DNA of 64,000 nucleotides. Origin: Salegentibacter maritimus. GTDB taxonomy: Bacteria; Bacteroidota; Bacteroidia; Flavobacteriales; Flavobacteriaceae. The DNA lies in the NCBI RefSeq assembly GCF_016236915.1, contig NZ_JAEHOK010000008.1, positions 107,577 to 171,576 on the forward strand, written 5' to 3'. This document shows, piece after piece, positions 11,075 to 19,073 of this stretch. Every line of letters starts with the position of its first letter. Positions within the stretch are counted from its first letter, which is position 1. The translations under genes were made by a program, and so were the position numbers. Under the pieces are notes generated by a model. It worked only from the letters and a program-made list of their open reading frames with translations, was not told the origin of the DNA and did no database searches.

Positions 11075-12244
11075 TTACTTCGCCGCCGGCTTGTATTCTT
11101 TTTTGTCGATCACCATTTTAGCGATAATCTCTCTAAGAATTTCTGAAGTTCCTCCGCCTATTGGGCCTAAACGACTATCTCTAAACATTCTGGCCAAAGG
11201 ATAATCTTCCATATAGCCATACCCCCCTAATAATTGAAGACAGTCATAAATAACCCTATCGGCCATTTTGGTAGAAAGCAGTTTAGACATACTGGCTTCC
11301 TTTACCACATATTGTCCATCATTAAGGCGCTTGGCAATAGAATAGTTAAACTCCCTATTCACCTCTATTTCGCTGGCCATATCGGCAACCGAATGTCTTA
11401 AAGCCTGAAACTTATCTATAGATTTCCCAAAAGCTTCCCGTTCAGCCATATAACCCAGCGTATAATCTAAGGCAAATTGAGCACGAGCATGGGCATTTAT
11501 TCCCATAATAAGTCTTTCTAAAGCAAAATGCTGCATAATATAAGAGAAGCCTTTCCCCTCTTCACCCATAAGATTTTCAGCCGGGATTTCAACATTATCA
11601 AAAGCAAGCTCGGCGGTATCTGAAGCTCTCCATCCCAATTTATCTAACTTTGAAGCTGAAATACCGGGAGCATCCCTATCTACAATAAAAATACTCATTC
11701 CTTTATTCCCTTTATCAGGATCGGTTTTAGCAGCAACTACCAGGTAGTCTGAATAAACACCATTAGTAATAAAGGTTTTAGATCCGTTTAAGATATATTT
11801 ATCTCCTTTTTTTATTGCAGTGCTGCGCATTCCTGCCACATCAGATCCTCCAAAAGGCTCAGTAATACAAAGACAACCTATTTTTTCACCTTCTATACTA
11901 GGGGCTAGATATTTCTTTTTAATCTGGTCATCACCTTCTTTGTTTACATGCGTCATTGCTAAATATGCATGGGCCCAAATTGCAGCAGCAAAACCGCCAC
12001 TGTTTATTTTTTGCAGTTCTTCCAGGAAAATGACGGTGTAGAAAATATCGAGGTTCATCCCACCATATTCTTCCGGTTGGTTAAGGCCAAAATATCCCAT
12101 CTCTCCAAACTTCTTCCAGATAAACCGGTCTATGGTTCCAGATTTTTCCCATTTATCAATATGCGGTACCACTTCTTTTTGTAAAAAGTCCTGAAAACTC
12201 TTCCTAAAAAGCTCATGTTCCTCGGTAAAATACAATGAATTCAT
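11075..12244 (-). CDS. Acyl-CoA dehydrogenase
   Basis: This 389-residue FAD enzyme oxidises an acyl-CoA to the 2,3-enoyl-CoA. It has the three-domain acyl-CoA dehydrogenase layout: an N-terminal helical domain, a beta domain with CITEPFGGSDVAG (about 126-138) and KTFITNG, and a C-terminal helical domain with GGYGYMEDYPLARMFRDSR and GGGTSEI. The position used for the catalytic Glu in medium-chain enzymes is Gly here (GGGTSEI). E243 in ALERLIMGI matches the alternative base used by isovaleryl-CoA and long-chain types. The substrate cannot be assigned. A promoter lies about 35 bp upstream; a remnant of its 3' end lies downstream. Confidence 0.9.
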   Translation of the reverse strand: MNSLYFTEEHELFRKSFQDFLQKEVVPHIDKWEKSGTIDRFIWKKFGEMGYFGLNQPEEYGGMNLDIFYTVIFLEELQKINSGGFAAAIWAHAYLAMTHVNKEGDDQIKKKYLAPSIEGEKIGCLCITEPFGGSDVAGMRSTAIKKGDKYILNGSKTFITNGVYSDYLVVAAKTDPDKGNKGMSIFIVDRDAPGISASKLDKLGWRASDTAELAFDNVEIPAENLMGEEGKGFSYIMQHFALERLIMGINAHARAQFALDYTLGYMAEREAFGKSIDKFQALRHSVADMASEIEVNREFNYSIAKRLNDGQYVVKEASMSKLLSTKMADRVIYDCLQLLGGYGYMEDYPLARMFRDSRLGPIGGGTSEILREIIAKMVIDKKEYKPAAK

Positions 12245-12274
12245 ATTAAATTATTTTTTTCTTTTTCTTCATAG

Positions 12275-12302
12275 CAAAGCTATCGCCCTACAAATCAACC
12301 AA
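12275..12302 (-). promoter_or_regulatory. Promoter of the acyl-CoA dehydrogenase gene
   Basis: TTG at 12300-12302, a 17-bp spacer and TAGCTTTG at 12275-12282 match the Bacteroidetes consensus. It lies 30-58 bp before the start codon. Confidence 0.6.
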
Positions 12303-12320
12303 TATTATTTTTTTTAAACT

Positions 12321-12360
12321 ATTCGGAAAGATAAATTATGGAAGTTCAATATTTCCGAAT
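12321..12360 (-). terminator. Possible terminator after the helix-hairpin-helix gene
   Basis: Perfect 9-bp inverted repeat ATTCGGAAA / TTTCCGAAT with a 22-nt loop starts 3 bp after the stop codon. The tract that follows is A-rich rather than T-rich, so this may be a stability hairpin rather than a terminator. Confidence 0.35.
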
Positions 12361-12362
12361 AT

Positions 12363-13229
12363 TCAATTTAAGCTCAAATATAATTGAATTCTATCGATTT
12401 TATCTGAAGGAAAACTTTCTATTTTCGATAGTTCTGCAAAAGACTTAATCCCTTCATGAAGCTGGCGATAATCTATTATTTCCCTTGCCAATTCATATTT
12501 AATATAAGGAACGCTTACCAGATCTAAAACTTTCGCCTTATTAATATTTATCAAATTGAAATTTACATCTTTAGAAACGCGAAATTGTTTTTGAAGTTTC
12601 TCGCGGGCCTCATAGTTTAAACCGTAAATATCCTTAAGCTGAATTTCACTTCTAAATCCGCCAATTCTTGTTCTGTAATTAACTATTCGGTTAGCCAACA
12701 CCTCTCCTACCCCACTTACTTTTTGCAATTCATTTACATCAGCTTCATTTAAATCTGAAATAGGTATTACAGGTAATACTTTTGTGTTGTTTTTTTGCTT
12801 TTGGGCATCAACCACCCAGTCGGGGAATTTAAAATAGGGAGAAATCAAAGCGAGCAAAGAATCTGAAACGCCGGTTACTTTTTGAAAATCTTCTGCAGAA
12901 TTAATCCAGTTATCTTTATTTCTAAACCGGTGCAGCCTATCGATTTCTGCAACACTCATCCCCAACGTATAGCCCTTAAAGTCTGTTATATAATTTGGAT
13001 TAAAAGGAAAAATTTTCACTTCATTTGCATCAGCCTGAAGCTGTTTTAATGAATCTATTTTAGCCTGGAAACCCTGTATTTCTTCCGTGGTTATTTCTTC
13101 AGTTGAACCATCAGGTCTAAAGTTTAAAAAATAATAGACCCCCTGAAGAATAATTATAATACATAATAAAAGAAAAATCCCATTTTGTTGGCTCCTGCTG
13201 AACACAAAATGGGATTTTATCGGTTTCAT
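12363..13229 (-). CDS. Membrane-anchored helix-hairpin-helix (ComEA-like) protein
   Basis: This 288-residue protein has a short cytoplasmic N-terminus, one transmembrane segment (about residues 17-36) and a predicted extracytoplasmic part with two or three helix-hairpin-helix repeats. Examples are DLNEADVNELQKVSGVGEVL with NRIVNYRTRIGG, and NINKAKVLDLVSVPYI with AREIIDYRQ. These repeats bind DNA non-specifically in ComEA, the DNA-uptake receptor. A role in DNA uptake is possible but unproven; many Bacteroidota carry such genes singly. It starts 14 bp after the symporter gene, so the two may be co-transcribed. Confidence 0.8.
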   Translation of the reverse strand: MKPIKSHFVFSRSQQNGIFLLLCIIIILQGVYYFLNFRPDGSTEEITTEEIQGFQAKIDSLKQLQADANEVKIFPFNPNYITDFKGYTLGMSVAEIDRLHRFRNKDNWINSAEDFQKVTGVSDSLLALISPYFKFPDWVVDAQKQKNNTKVLPVIPISDLNEADVNELQKVSGVGEVLANRIVNYRTRIGGFRSEIQLKDIYGLNYEAREKLQKQFRVSKDVNFNLININKAKVLDLVSVPYIKYELAREIIDYRQLHEGIKSFAELSKIESFPSDKIDRIQLYLSLN

Positions 13230-13243
13230 ATTATTGCATAAGA

Positions 13244-15322
13244 TTAGCTGGCTTTAGCCTCCCGTTGTTTTTTAAACAATTCTCCTGCTTTAAGCTTTCT
13301 GGAATATTCATTAAGATCTCTTCTAACCTCGGTAGACATAATGTAAAGCCCTATAATATTAGGGAAAGACATTGCCAATATCATCATATCAGAGAAATCC
13401 AGCACCGCTCCCAAACTAATAGAAGCACCTACTACAACAAAAATAAGGAACAATATTTTATACGCCAGTTCTGTTTTTTTACTCTTTCCAAATAAATAGG
13501 TCCAGGAACGCATTCCGTAATAAGACCAGGAAATCATGGTAGAGAAAGCGAATAAGAAAACTGCCATTGCCAACACATACGGGAACCAGGACACCACACT
13601 TGCAAAAGCATCTGAAGTTAATTGAACCCCACCTACTCCTTCTACTTCGTGCATTCCGGTAAAAATTAACACTAAAGCAGTTAGGGTACAAACTACCACC
13701 GTATCAATAAAAGGTTCTAATAAAGCCACAAAACCTTCAGATGGTGGATGATTTGTTTTTGCTGCCGAGTGCGCAATCGCTGCCGAACCAACACCGGCTT
13801 CATTAGAGAAAGCCGCACGTTGAAACCCAACAATTAACACCCCTATAATACCACCTTTCATTGCGGTAGCGTTAAAAGCACCATCATATATGGCCCCAAA
13901 TGCCGGAACTATATTTTCTATATTTATAAAGATTACCGTTAAAGCACCAAGCACATATACCGCAGCCATAAAGGGCACTACCTTACCTGTTACTTTAGCA
14001 ATACTTTGAATACCACCAATAATTACAATCCCTACAAGGATTGCTACAGCTATTCCAAACCAAAAACCATTTCCTATAAGGAATGAAAATTGTCCTGAAA
14101 GAATCTCGAAAGATTGATTGGCCTGAAACATATTTCCACCACCAAAAGAAGCACCAATACCCAAAATTGCAAAAAAGGCAGCCAGGAATTTACCTAAACC
14201 ACGCATATTTCTTTTTTCCAATCCGTAGCGTAAATAATTCATAGGTCCACCAAAAATTCTACCTTCAGAATTTATAAAACGATATTTCACCCCAAGGGTA
14301 CATTCTACAAATTTTGATGCCATGCCCAATAAACCGGCAATAATCATCCAAAAAGTGGCCCCTGCCCCTCCAAGGGAAATAGCAACGGCAACCCCGGCGA
14401 TATTACCAAGGCCAACAGTTGCCGAAACAGCTGTAGCCAACGCCTGAAAGTGCGTAATACTACCCGGTGCGTTAGGCTCGTCATACTTTCCTCGCGCCAG
14501 ATCTATAGAATGTTTAAATCCTTTAAAATTAATGAAGCCCATCTTTACTGTAAAGAATGCTGCTCCAAAAATCAACCAAACCACAATAAAAGGAATATTA
14601 TGGGTTTGTGGTGTCCCGTTGGGGTTGGTTAAAATCTGCGGCTCATCGTATTGAATTTGCGCCAACATATGCGCGTTGGTTTCAATAAGATCTGAACTGT
14701 TTTGATAATCCCAAATGGTTTTACCTTCCTCTACTAAATACTTTACTGTTCCGTTAGCATTAGCTGTAACTTGTAATTCACCGCTATTTTCAGAACTAAC
14801 TATTGCTATAAGATCTCCTTCATTTACATGAGCACCTTCTTCTACCAACCATTCTTTTAAAGTAAATTTATCTTCAACATCGGCACTCCACTCAGGAGTA
14901 GGCACATTACTTAATTCGGCATACACTTTAGGGTCATAAACACCAATTGCGGTAAATGGATCCCAAAAAAGCACTGCAGTCATCGCTTCTACAATAGGAA
15001 CAAAGGTTCCGTTAAAATGTTCGGTAATAGCCTTAGCTTCTATTTCAAAAGTTTTGGTAACAGAGTTATTTTGGCTATCGGTTACGGTAACCTCGTAAGG
15101 GACGCCTTCGGTTAGGTCTTCGGCCCGGGAAGATTGGAGAGAAGTTTCAGGGTTTGACCATTTGTACTGGTAAGGAGGCTCTCCTCCCGTCACCTCAAGG
15201 TCTATAAATCCATCATTAATAATATTTGACGGATTGCCTACTTTGGCTTTTACATCCAGTTCTTGTGCATTACCTGCAAAAATCGAAAACAAAAAGAACA
15301 TTGAAAGTAGATACTTTCTCAT
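13244..15322 (-). CDS. Alanine/sodium symporter family protein with exported N-terminal modules
   Basis: This 692-residue protein has a signal peptide (about 1-19), a SprB-like/Ig-type repeat (about 26-95, with GGEPPYQYKWSN and YEVTVTDSQNN), a biotinyl/lipoyl-like beta domain (about 155-215), then an AGCS transporter (about 245-685). The transporter has the TAVSATVGLGNIAGVAVAIS signature and about ten membrane spans. AGCS proteins import alanine or glycine with Na+ or H+. The lipoyl-like domain has no Lys at its turn (SSENSGEL), so it is probably not modified. Typical AGCS proteins are about 450-550 residues, so the 240-residue extension is the odd feature. A close paralogue lies at 19074-21179. 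Confidence 0.88.
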   Translation of the reverse strand: MRKYLLSMFFLFSIFAGNAQELDVKAKVGNPSNIINDGFIDLEVTGGEPPYQYKWSNPETSLQSSRAEDLTEGVPYEVTVTDSQNNSVTKTFEIEAKAITEHFNGTFVPIVEAMTAVLFWDPFTAIGVYDPKVYAELSNVPTPEWSADVEDKFTLKEWLVEEGAHVNEGDLIAIVSSENSGELQVTANANGTVKYLVEEGKTIWDYQNSSDLIETNAHMLAQIQYDEPQILTNPNGTPQTHNIPFIVVWLIFGAAFFTVKMGFINFKGFKHSIDLARGKYDEPNAPGSITHFQALATAVSATVGLGNIAGVAVAISLGGAGATFWMIIAGLLGMASKFVECTLGVKYRFINSEGRIFGGPMNYLRYGLEKRNMRGLGKFLAAFFAILGIGASFGGGNMFQANQSFEILSGQFSFLIGNGFWFGIAVAILVGIVIIGGIQSIAKVTGKVVPFMAAVYVLGALTVIFINIENIVPAFGAIYDGAFNATAMKGGIIGVLIVGFQRAAFSNEAGVGSAAIAHSAAKTNHPPSEGFVALLEPFIDTVVVCTLTALVLIFTGMHEVEGVGGVQLTSDAFASVVSWFPYVLAMAVFLFAFSTMISWSYYGMRSWTYLFGKSKKTELAYKILFLIFVVVGASISLGAVLDFSDMMILAMSFPNIIGLYIMSTEVRRDLNEYSRKLKAGELFKKQREAKAS

Positions 15323-15492
15323 ATAGTATATTGGTTGTTTAATTTCGAATTAATTTTTTCCGCGAAGCAAGATGCTAAAAAATTAGGCTTTTTCAAATTT
15401 TTGGGAGTTAAATTGTAAAGAAATTGTTAAATAATAATTTCATTAATTTTACTTAATACCTGTTTTATTAAAAAAAATCCTCCAAAAACAAC

Positions 15493-15723
15493 TTAAAGAT
15501 CAAAAACTGAAGTTCTTTTAGTATATACAAGATCCTTAAGCTTTAGCCAAAAAGCCAGAATTAAATAAACTACAAACCAGGAACCAAGGGTGAAAAAAGA
15601 TGCATAGATAAAAAACAAACGCACACTTTTAGCACGCATTCCTAATTTATCGGCCACTCGTGACGACACGTAGAAGCCATGTTTTTCTAAATAATATCGA
15701 ATATTATGTACCATTCTTGTCAT
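15493..15723 (-). CDS. PspC-domain small membrane protein
   Basis: This 76-residue protein carries a PspC-like domain: a basic N-terminal part (YYLEKHGFYVSSRVADKLGM, RAKSVRLFFIYASF) and one hydrophobic segment (about residues 33-56). PspC proteins are inner-membrane components of envelope-stress responses; this one is only the core domain. It starts 18 bp after the DUF2851 gene, suggesting one transcript. A second ATG three codons in (MVHNIRYY) could be the true start. Its role here is unknown. Confidence 0.75.
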   Translation of the reverse strand: MTRMVHNIRYYLEKHGFYVSSRVADKLGMRAKSVRLFFIYASFFTLGSWFVVYLILAFWLKLKDLVYTKRTSVFDL

Positions 15724-15741
15724 CCCTACAAATATAATACT

Positions 15742-17022
15742 TTAAGCCTTTCGCTGTAATAATTTTATACCAATAGCACAATCAAGGCATTTATTGAATT
15801 CACAATAGCGTTGTTTTAACTGTACCATTGCCTGAGAGTGCAGGGAATTTTCTACACAGTCTTTTTTAAGCTTGTTATAATTTTGAATAATTTTATTATT
15901 CTCGGGAGGTAGTTGTTCCATTAAAGATATCAGCTCTTCCACTTTACCATTTCCCATCGCTTTAGAATAACAAAATTGTAGTGGGATAATCGTATTAATA
16001 AGCAATAGATTTTTATAAGCCAGGCTTAAAGATTTTCTTCTTTCTTTATGTTTCTTTTGAAATGTAAAATGTGTCTTCCAAAAATTAGAAGTTTCTATCT
16101 CCAGAATTTGGTAAACTACTTCCAGGGATTTTGAAACAATTAATTCTGAAAATAATTTTCTATGTTTATGGTAAAGCGAAGCCAGTTGAGACAATCTTAT
16201 GTTTGGAAAGTTATCTGGTCTAAGCCTGAAAAATTTAGGTCTTATCACACCTAAATTTGATAGTTTATATTTATGGCTCAAATAAATATATTCCTTTTTA
16301 AGCTCTAGAAAATAGGGAATATTAAGTTGTTTTTCCAGCAAACCACACTGCCCAAAAAGCAAAGCTTCCATCTGTAAATTATTTTGCGAAGCTTTTTGTA
16401 AAACCGAAAAATTGAAGCTTTGTGCCATACTTAAAAATGCATCTCCATTCAGGTTTAGTCCAAAATTTTTAGCCAACATCTGAAACAAAACCATTTCCCA
16501 ATTATTTCCAGATTTTTTTAATAGGTCCTGAATTAGCACCGACTTTTCTTCCAGGCGTTCTATATAAAGGCGCTCCTGCCAGTGCCTTAAGGTGAAACTA
16601 CTGGTATTCTTGAAGCCTTTTCCGCAATTAATCCAGTTTTGAGAGGAAACAAAAAGTTTTTGATACCCGGAAATTAAGCTCCTGTCTACTAAATTTTTAA
16701 GACTTAAAGCCGGAATTGCACTCTTATTACGCCTTTGCACCTCAACATCATCTTCCCAAACCACGTGCAAAATTACATTATCGTAATTGCGATCGTTTTC
16801 GTGTTGATGAAAATACCAATCGGAAGCTTTTATATGCAACTCTACATTACCAGCCCAAATTTGATCTCCAATTTTAACCCGGGCATTAAAAAAATCGGGA
16901 CCTGAATTATAGTTATGAGTTCCGGTATCTATTAGAAGTACCTTCTCTCCCTGCGTAGTAACAGCATTGGTAAAATCGAATTTCTTATATTTCCAGAGAT
17001 AATGTAAAAAGTCTTCCCGCAT
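15742..17022 (-). CDS. DUF2851 family protein
   Basis: This 426-residue protein matches the Bacteroidota DUF2851 family. It starts MREDFLHYLWKYKKFDF, contains the conserved TGTHNYNSGPDFFNARVKIG and WAGNVELHIKASDWYFHQH blocks, and ends in a cysteine cluster (CEFNKCLDC). The family has no established biochemical function; the conserved Asp, Glu and His residues near the N-terminus suggest a metal-dependent, perhaps nuclease-like, fold, which is inference. No signal peptide is seen. It precedes the PspC-domain gene. Confidence 0.85.
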   Translation of the reverse strand: MREDFLHYLWKYKKFDFTNAVTTQGEKVLLIDTGTHNYNSGPDFFNARVKIGDQIWAGNVELHIKASDWYFHQHENDRNYDNVILHVVWEDDVEVQRRNKSAIPALSLKNLVDRSLISGYQKLFVSSQNWINCGKGFKNTSSFTLRHWQERLYIERLEEKSVLIQDLLKKSGNNWEMVLFQMLAKNFGLNLNGDAFLSMAQSFNFSVLQKASQNNLQMEALLFGQCGLLEKQLNIPYFLELKKEYIYLSHKYKLSNLGVIRPKFFRLRPDNFPNIRLSQLASLYHKHRKLFSELIVSKSLEVVYQILEIETSNFWKTHFTFQKKHKERRKSLSLAYKNLLLINTIIPLQFCYSKAMGNGKVEELISLMEQLPPENNKIIQNYNKLKKDCVENSLHSQAMVQLKQRYCEFNKCLDCAIGIKLLQRKA

Positions 17023-17065
17023 CTTTTAAAATTAAAAAAATACGGTTCAAAATGTAGTGTTTAGA

Positions 17066-17770
17066 CTACTGTGGCAACATTTGGGGGATATCATCTATAA
17101 TCTCATCCACCCAATAACGATACATCAATTCACTTGGATGTAGACCATCGGGTGCAATAAGTGCATCATCCCTGGCGGCTTCTCTAGATATTGGAGTTAT
17201 GTTATAAAAGTCAACTTCAAATTCTCCCGCCACCTTTTTAAATACAGCATTAAATTGATCTATTTCCGTGGCAATAGTTTCAGCGTTTTCCTGCCCAAAA
17301 GGGGTTACCCCATAGTCTGGGATACTCACTGCAAAAACACCCTTTTCCCGTTGTTTTGAATGATTAAGGGCTAACTTAAATATTTCACGTAACTCCTTCT
17401 CATAAGCTTCAATACTTTTTCCCTGATATTGATTATTAACACCAATTAGTATAGAAACAAGGTCAAATTTCCTGGTATAATTTAGCTCAGACCGCATAAC
17501 GCTTAAAAGATTTCCGGTAGTCCAGCCTGTTTTTGCTATAATTTTAGGTGGGGCAACTTTATATCCTCGCTCTCTTAACCTCACTGCAAGTTGTACCGGC
17601 CAGCGTGCACTTTCTGGCACACTCTCGCCTATTGTGTAAGAATCACCAAGCGCCAAATAACTATAATCCATAGCATAGGAATTCCCGGTTTCTGAATCTT
17701 CAGAAATAACATTTGAAGTGCCACAGCCAATTATAATAAAGCTTAAAAATATGATGTAAAATTTGTTCAT
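17066..17770 (-). CDS. SGNH/GDSL hydrolase lipoprotein
   Basis: This 234-residue protein has a lipoprotein signal with Cys16 (FIIIGCGTSN) and an SGNH hydrolase domain. The GDS nucleophile is at residues 42-44 (LALGDSYTIGES), the block III Asn is in LIGVNNQYQG, and the catalytic Asp-His pair is in APDGLHPSELMY. Such enzymes hydrolyse esters of lipids or acylated glycans; the substrate here is unknown. The frame is open 11 codons upstream, but the ATG at 17770 gives the lipoprotein signal. It is divergent from the secreted protein at 17830. Confidence 0.88.
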   Translation of the reverse strand: MNKFYIIFLSFIIIGCGTSNVISEDSETGNSYAMDYSYLALGDSYTIGESVPESARWPVQLAVRLRERGYKVAPPKIIAKTGWTTGNLLSVMRSELNYTRKFDLVSILIGVNNQYQGKSIEAYEKELREIFKLALNHSKQREKGVFAVSIPDYGVTPFGQENAETIATEIDQFNAVFKKVAGEFEVDFYNITPISREAARDDALIAPDGLHPSELMYRYWVDEIIDDIPQMLPQ

Positions 17771-17829
17771 GGTAAAACTTTTAAAAAGCGTATTTTGCAG
17801 CAATTTAAAACATTTACAGCATTTGTGAC

Positions 17830-18387
17830 ATGAAATTAAAGTTCATTTTTCTTCTATTAAGTGTTTCATTATTTGCCCAGGAAAATCCCGCAGCAAGCTT
17901 TTGGAAGCAACTTCAACAACATTGCGGAAATACTTATGAGGGTGTTATTACAAAAGATTTGGGGAATGATGATTTTGCCAATAAAAAATTACTGATGCAT
18001 GTAAGGTCTTGTAATGAAAGTGAAATTAAAATTCCATTTTTTGTAGGGGAAAATAAGTCCCGAACATGGATTTTAAGATTTAAGAATAATAGAATTCAAC
18101 TAAAACACGATCATCGAAAACCTGATGGAAGTGAAGAAGAAATTACACAATATGGTGGTATTTCTACCAATACCGGCTTATCAAATGTTCAGGTTTTTCC
18201 TGCAGATACGGAAACCGCTACACTACTTCCTGCCGCAGCAACCAATGTATGGTGGATAACCTTGGATGAAGAATCTTTCACTTACAACCTTAAAAGAATA
18301 GGAAGGGAAGGTCATTTCACAGTAAAATTTGATCTTTCAAATCCGGTAGCCACTCCTGTAGCACCCTGGGGTTGGGAAACAAATTAA
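17830..18387 (+). CDS. Secreted protein of unknown function
   Basis: This 185-residue protein has a Sec signal peptide (MKLKFIFLLLSVSLFAQ) and a predicted periplasmic or outer-membrane-facing beta-rich body. It contains CGNTYEGV, two further Cys, and a conserved-looking C-terminal DLSNPVATPVAPWGWE. The two Cys after the signal (CGNTY and RSCNESE) might form a disulphide. No family name can be given. It is divergent from the SGNH lipoprotein, with 59 bp between the starts. Confidence 0.7.
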   Translation: MKLKFIFLLLSVSLFAQENPAASFWKQLQQHCGNTYEGVITKDLGNDDFANKKLLMHVRSCNESEIKIPFFVGENKSRTWILRFKNNRIQLKHDHRKPDGSEEEITQYGGISTNTGLSNVQVFPADTETATLLPAAATNVWWITLDEESFTYNLKRIGREGHFTVKFDLSNPVATPVAPWGWETN

Positions 18388-18499
18388 TTTTAATCATCTT
18401 TATCTGGAACCCCAAACAATGCTTATTATTTAGGCGAAGTTCTCAAATCTTAAAAAACTCATTTACCATCACTTATAAAAAGTGAATTACAGAACAGAC

Positions 18500-18670
18500 A
18501 TGAAACCAACCCAGAAAAACACTACAAACACCCCTTCTTCAACTTCTGAAAAGAATAAACCCAAGAGTTCATTTTCAAAATTCTTTTCAAAATTGGGGTA
18601 TTCCATCTGGATGATTGTTATGGTAGTTGGCGGGGTACTTGCATTTTTAGTTTCCCTCTTTTTACTATGA
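18500..18670 (+). CDS. Small single-span membrane protein
   Basis: This 56-residue protein has a hydrophilic Thr/Ser/Lys-rich N-terminus (KPTQKNTTNTPSSTSEKNK) and one transmembrane helix near the C-terminus (SIWMIVMVVGGVLAFLVSLF). A GTG in frame six codons earlier is possible, but the ATG at 18500 is preferred. Its stop codon overlaps the next start (ATGA), which suggests translational coupling. It is short and unrecognised, but the overlap and hydrophobic pattern support a real gene. Confidence 0.55.
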   Translation: MKPTQKNTTNTPSSTSEKNKPKSSFSKFFSKLGYSIWMIVMVVGGVLAFLVSLFLL

Positions 18671-19014
18671 AAAGCTTAAAAACAGTATTTGTTTTATATT
18701 GTATTGTTTTTACTATACTTCAACTTTTCTATTTTTTAGATCAACCTATCCCTGGTTTTATAAGAAATTACCTGGCAGATTTTCTTTGTATGCCTATTGT
18801 TTTAAGCATTTGTCTTTTTGTGGTACAGCTAGTTAAAAAAGATAAAAGCATTCGCTTAAACATAAGTACGATATCATCGGTTTTTTTAATGTACAGTATT
18901 TATTTTGAAATGATACTTCCTCCTATTCATTGGCGATATACCGCCGATTATAGAGATGTCTTACTCTATTTAGCAGGAAGTATCATTTTCTATTTTCTAC
19001 AAAAAGCACCTTAA
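18667..19014 (+). CDS. Small integral membrane protein
   Basis: This 115-residue protein has four predicted membrane segments (about residues 5-22, 35-52, 65-82 and 93-110). Its start overlaps the previous gene by 4 bp. Polar residues within the membrane region include IPGFIRNYLADFLCMP and HWRYTADYRDVLLY. I do not recognise a characterised family, and its function is unknown. A strong terminator follows 15 bp after the stop. Confidence 0.65.
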   Translation: MKSLKTVFVLYCIVFTILQLFYFLDQPIPGFIRNYLADFLCMPIVLSICLFVVQLVKKDKSIRLNISTISSVFLMYSIYFEMILPPIHWRYTADYRDVLLYLAGSIIFYFLQKAP

Positions 19015-19028
19015 AAAACAGGTCAAAG

Positions 19029-19063
19029 ATCAGGATGGTTCATCAAAACCATCCTGATTTTTA
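19029..19063 (+). terminator. Bidirectional terminator
   Basis: A perfect 12-bp inverted repeat (ATCAGGATGGTT / AACCATCCTGAT, 6-nt loop) followed by TTTTTAG lies between the convergent small membrane protein gene and the second symporter gene. It is a clean intrinsic terminator for the plus strand and may also serve the minus strand. Confidence 0.85.
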
Positions 19064-19073
19064 GTTTTGCGAA

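Noticed and set aside
14770..14830. Biotin or lipoate attachment site in the first symporter
   Set aside because: The fold-like sequence is there, but there is no Lys at the turn in either paralogue, so modification is not supported.
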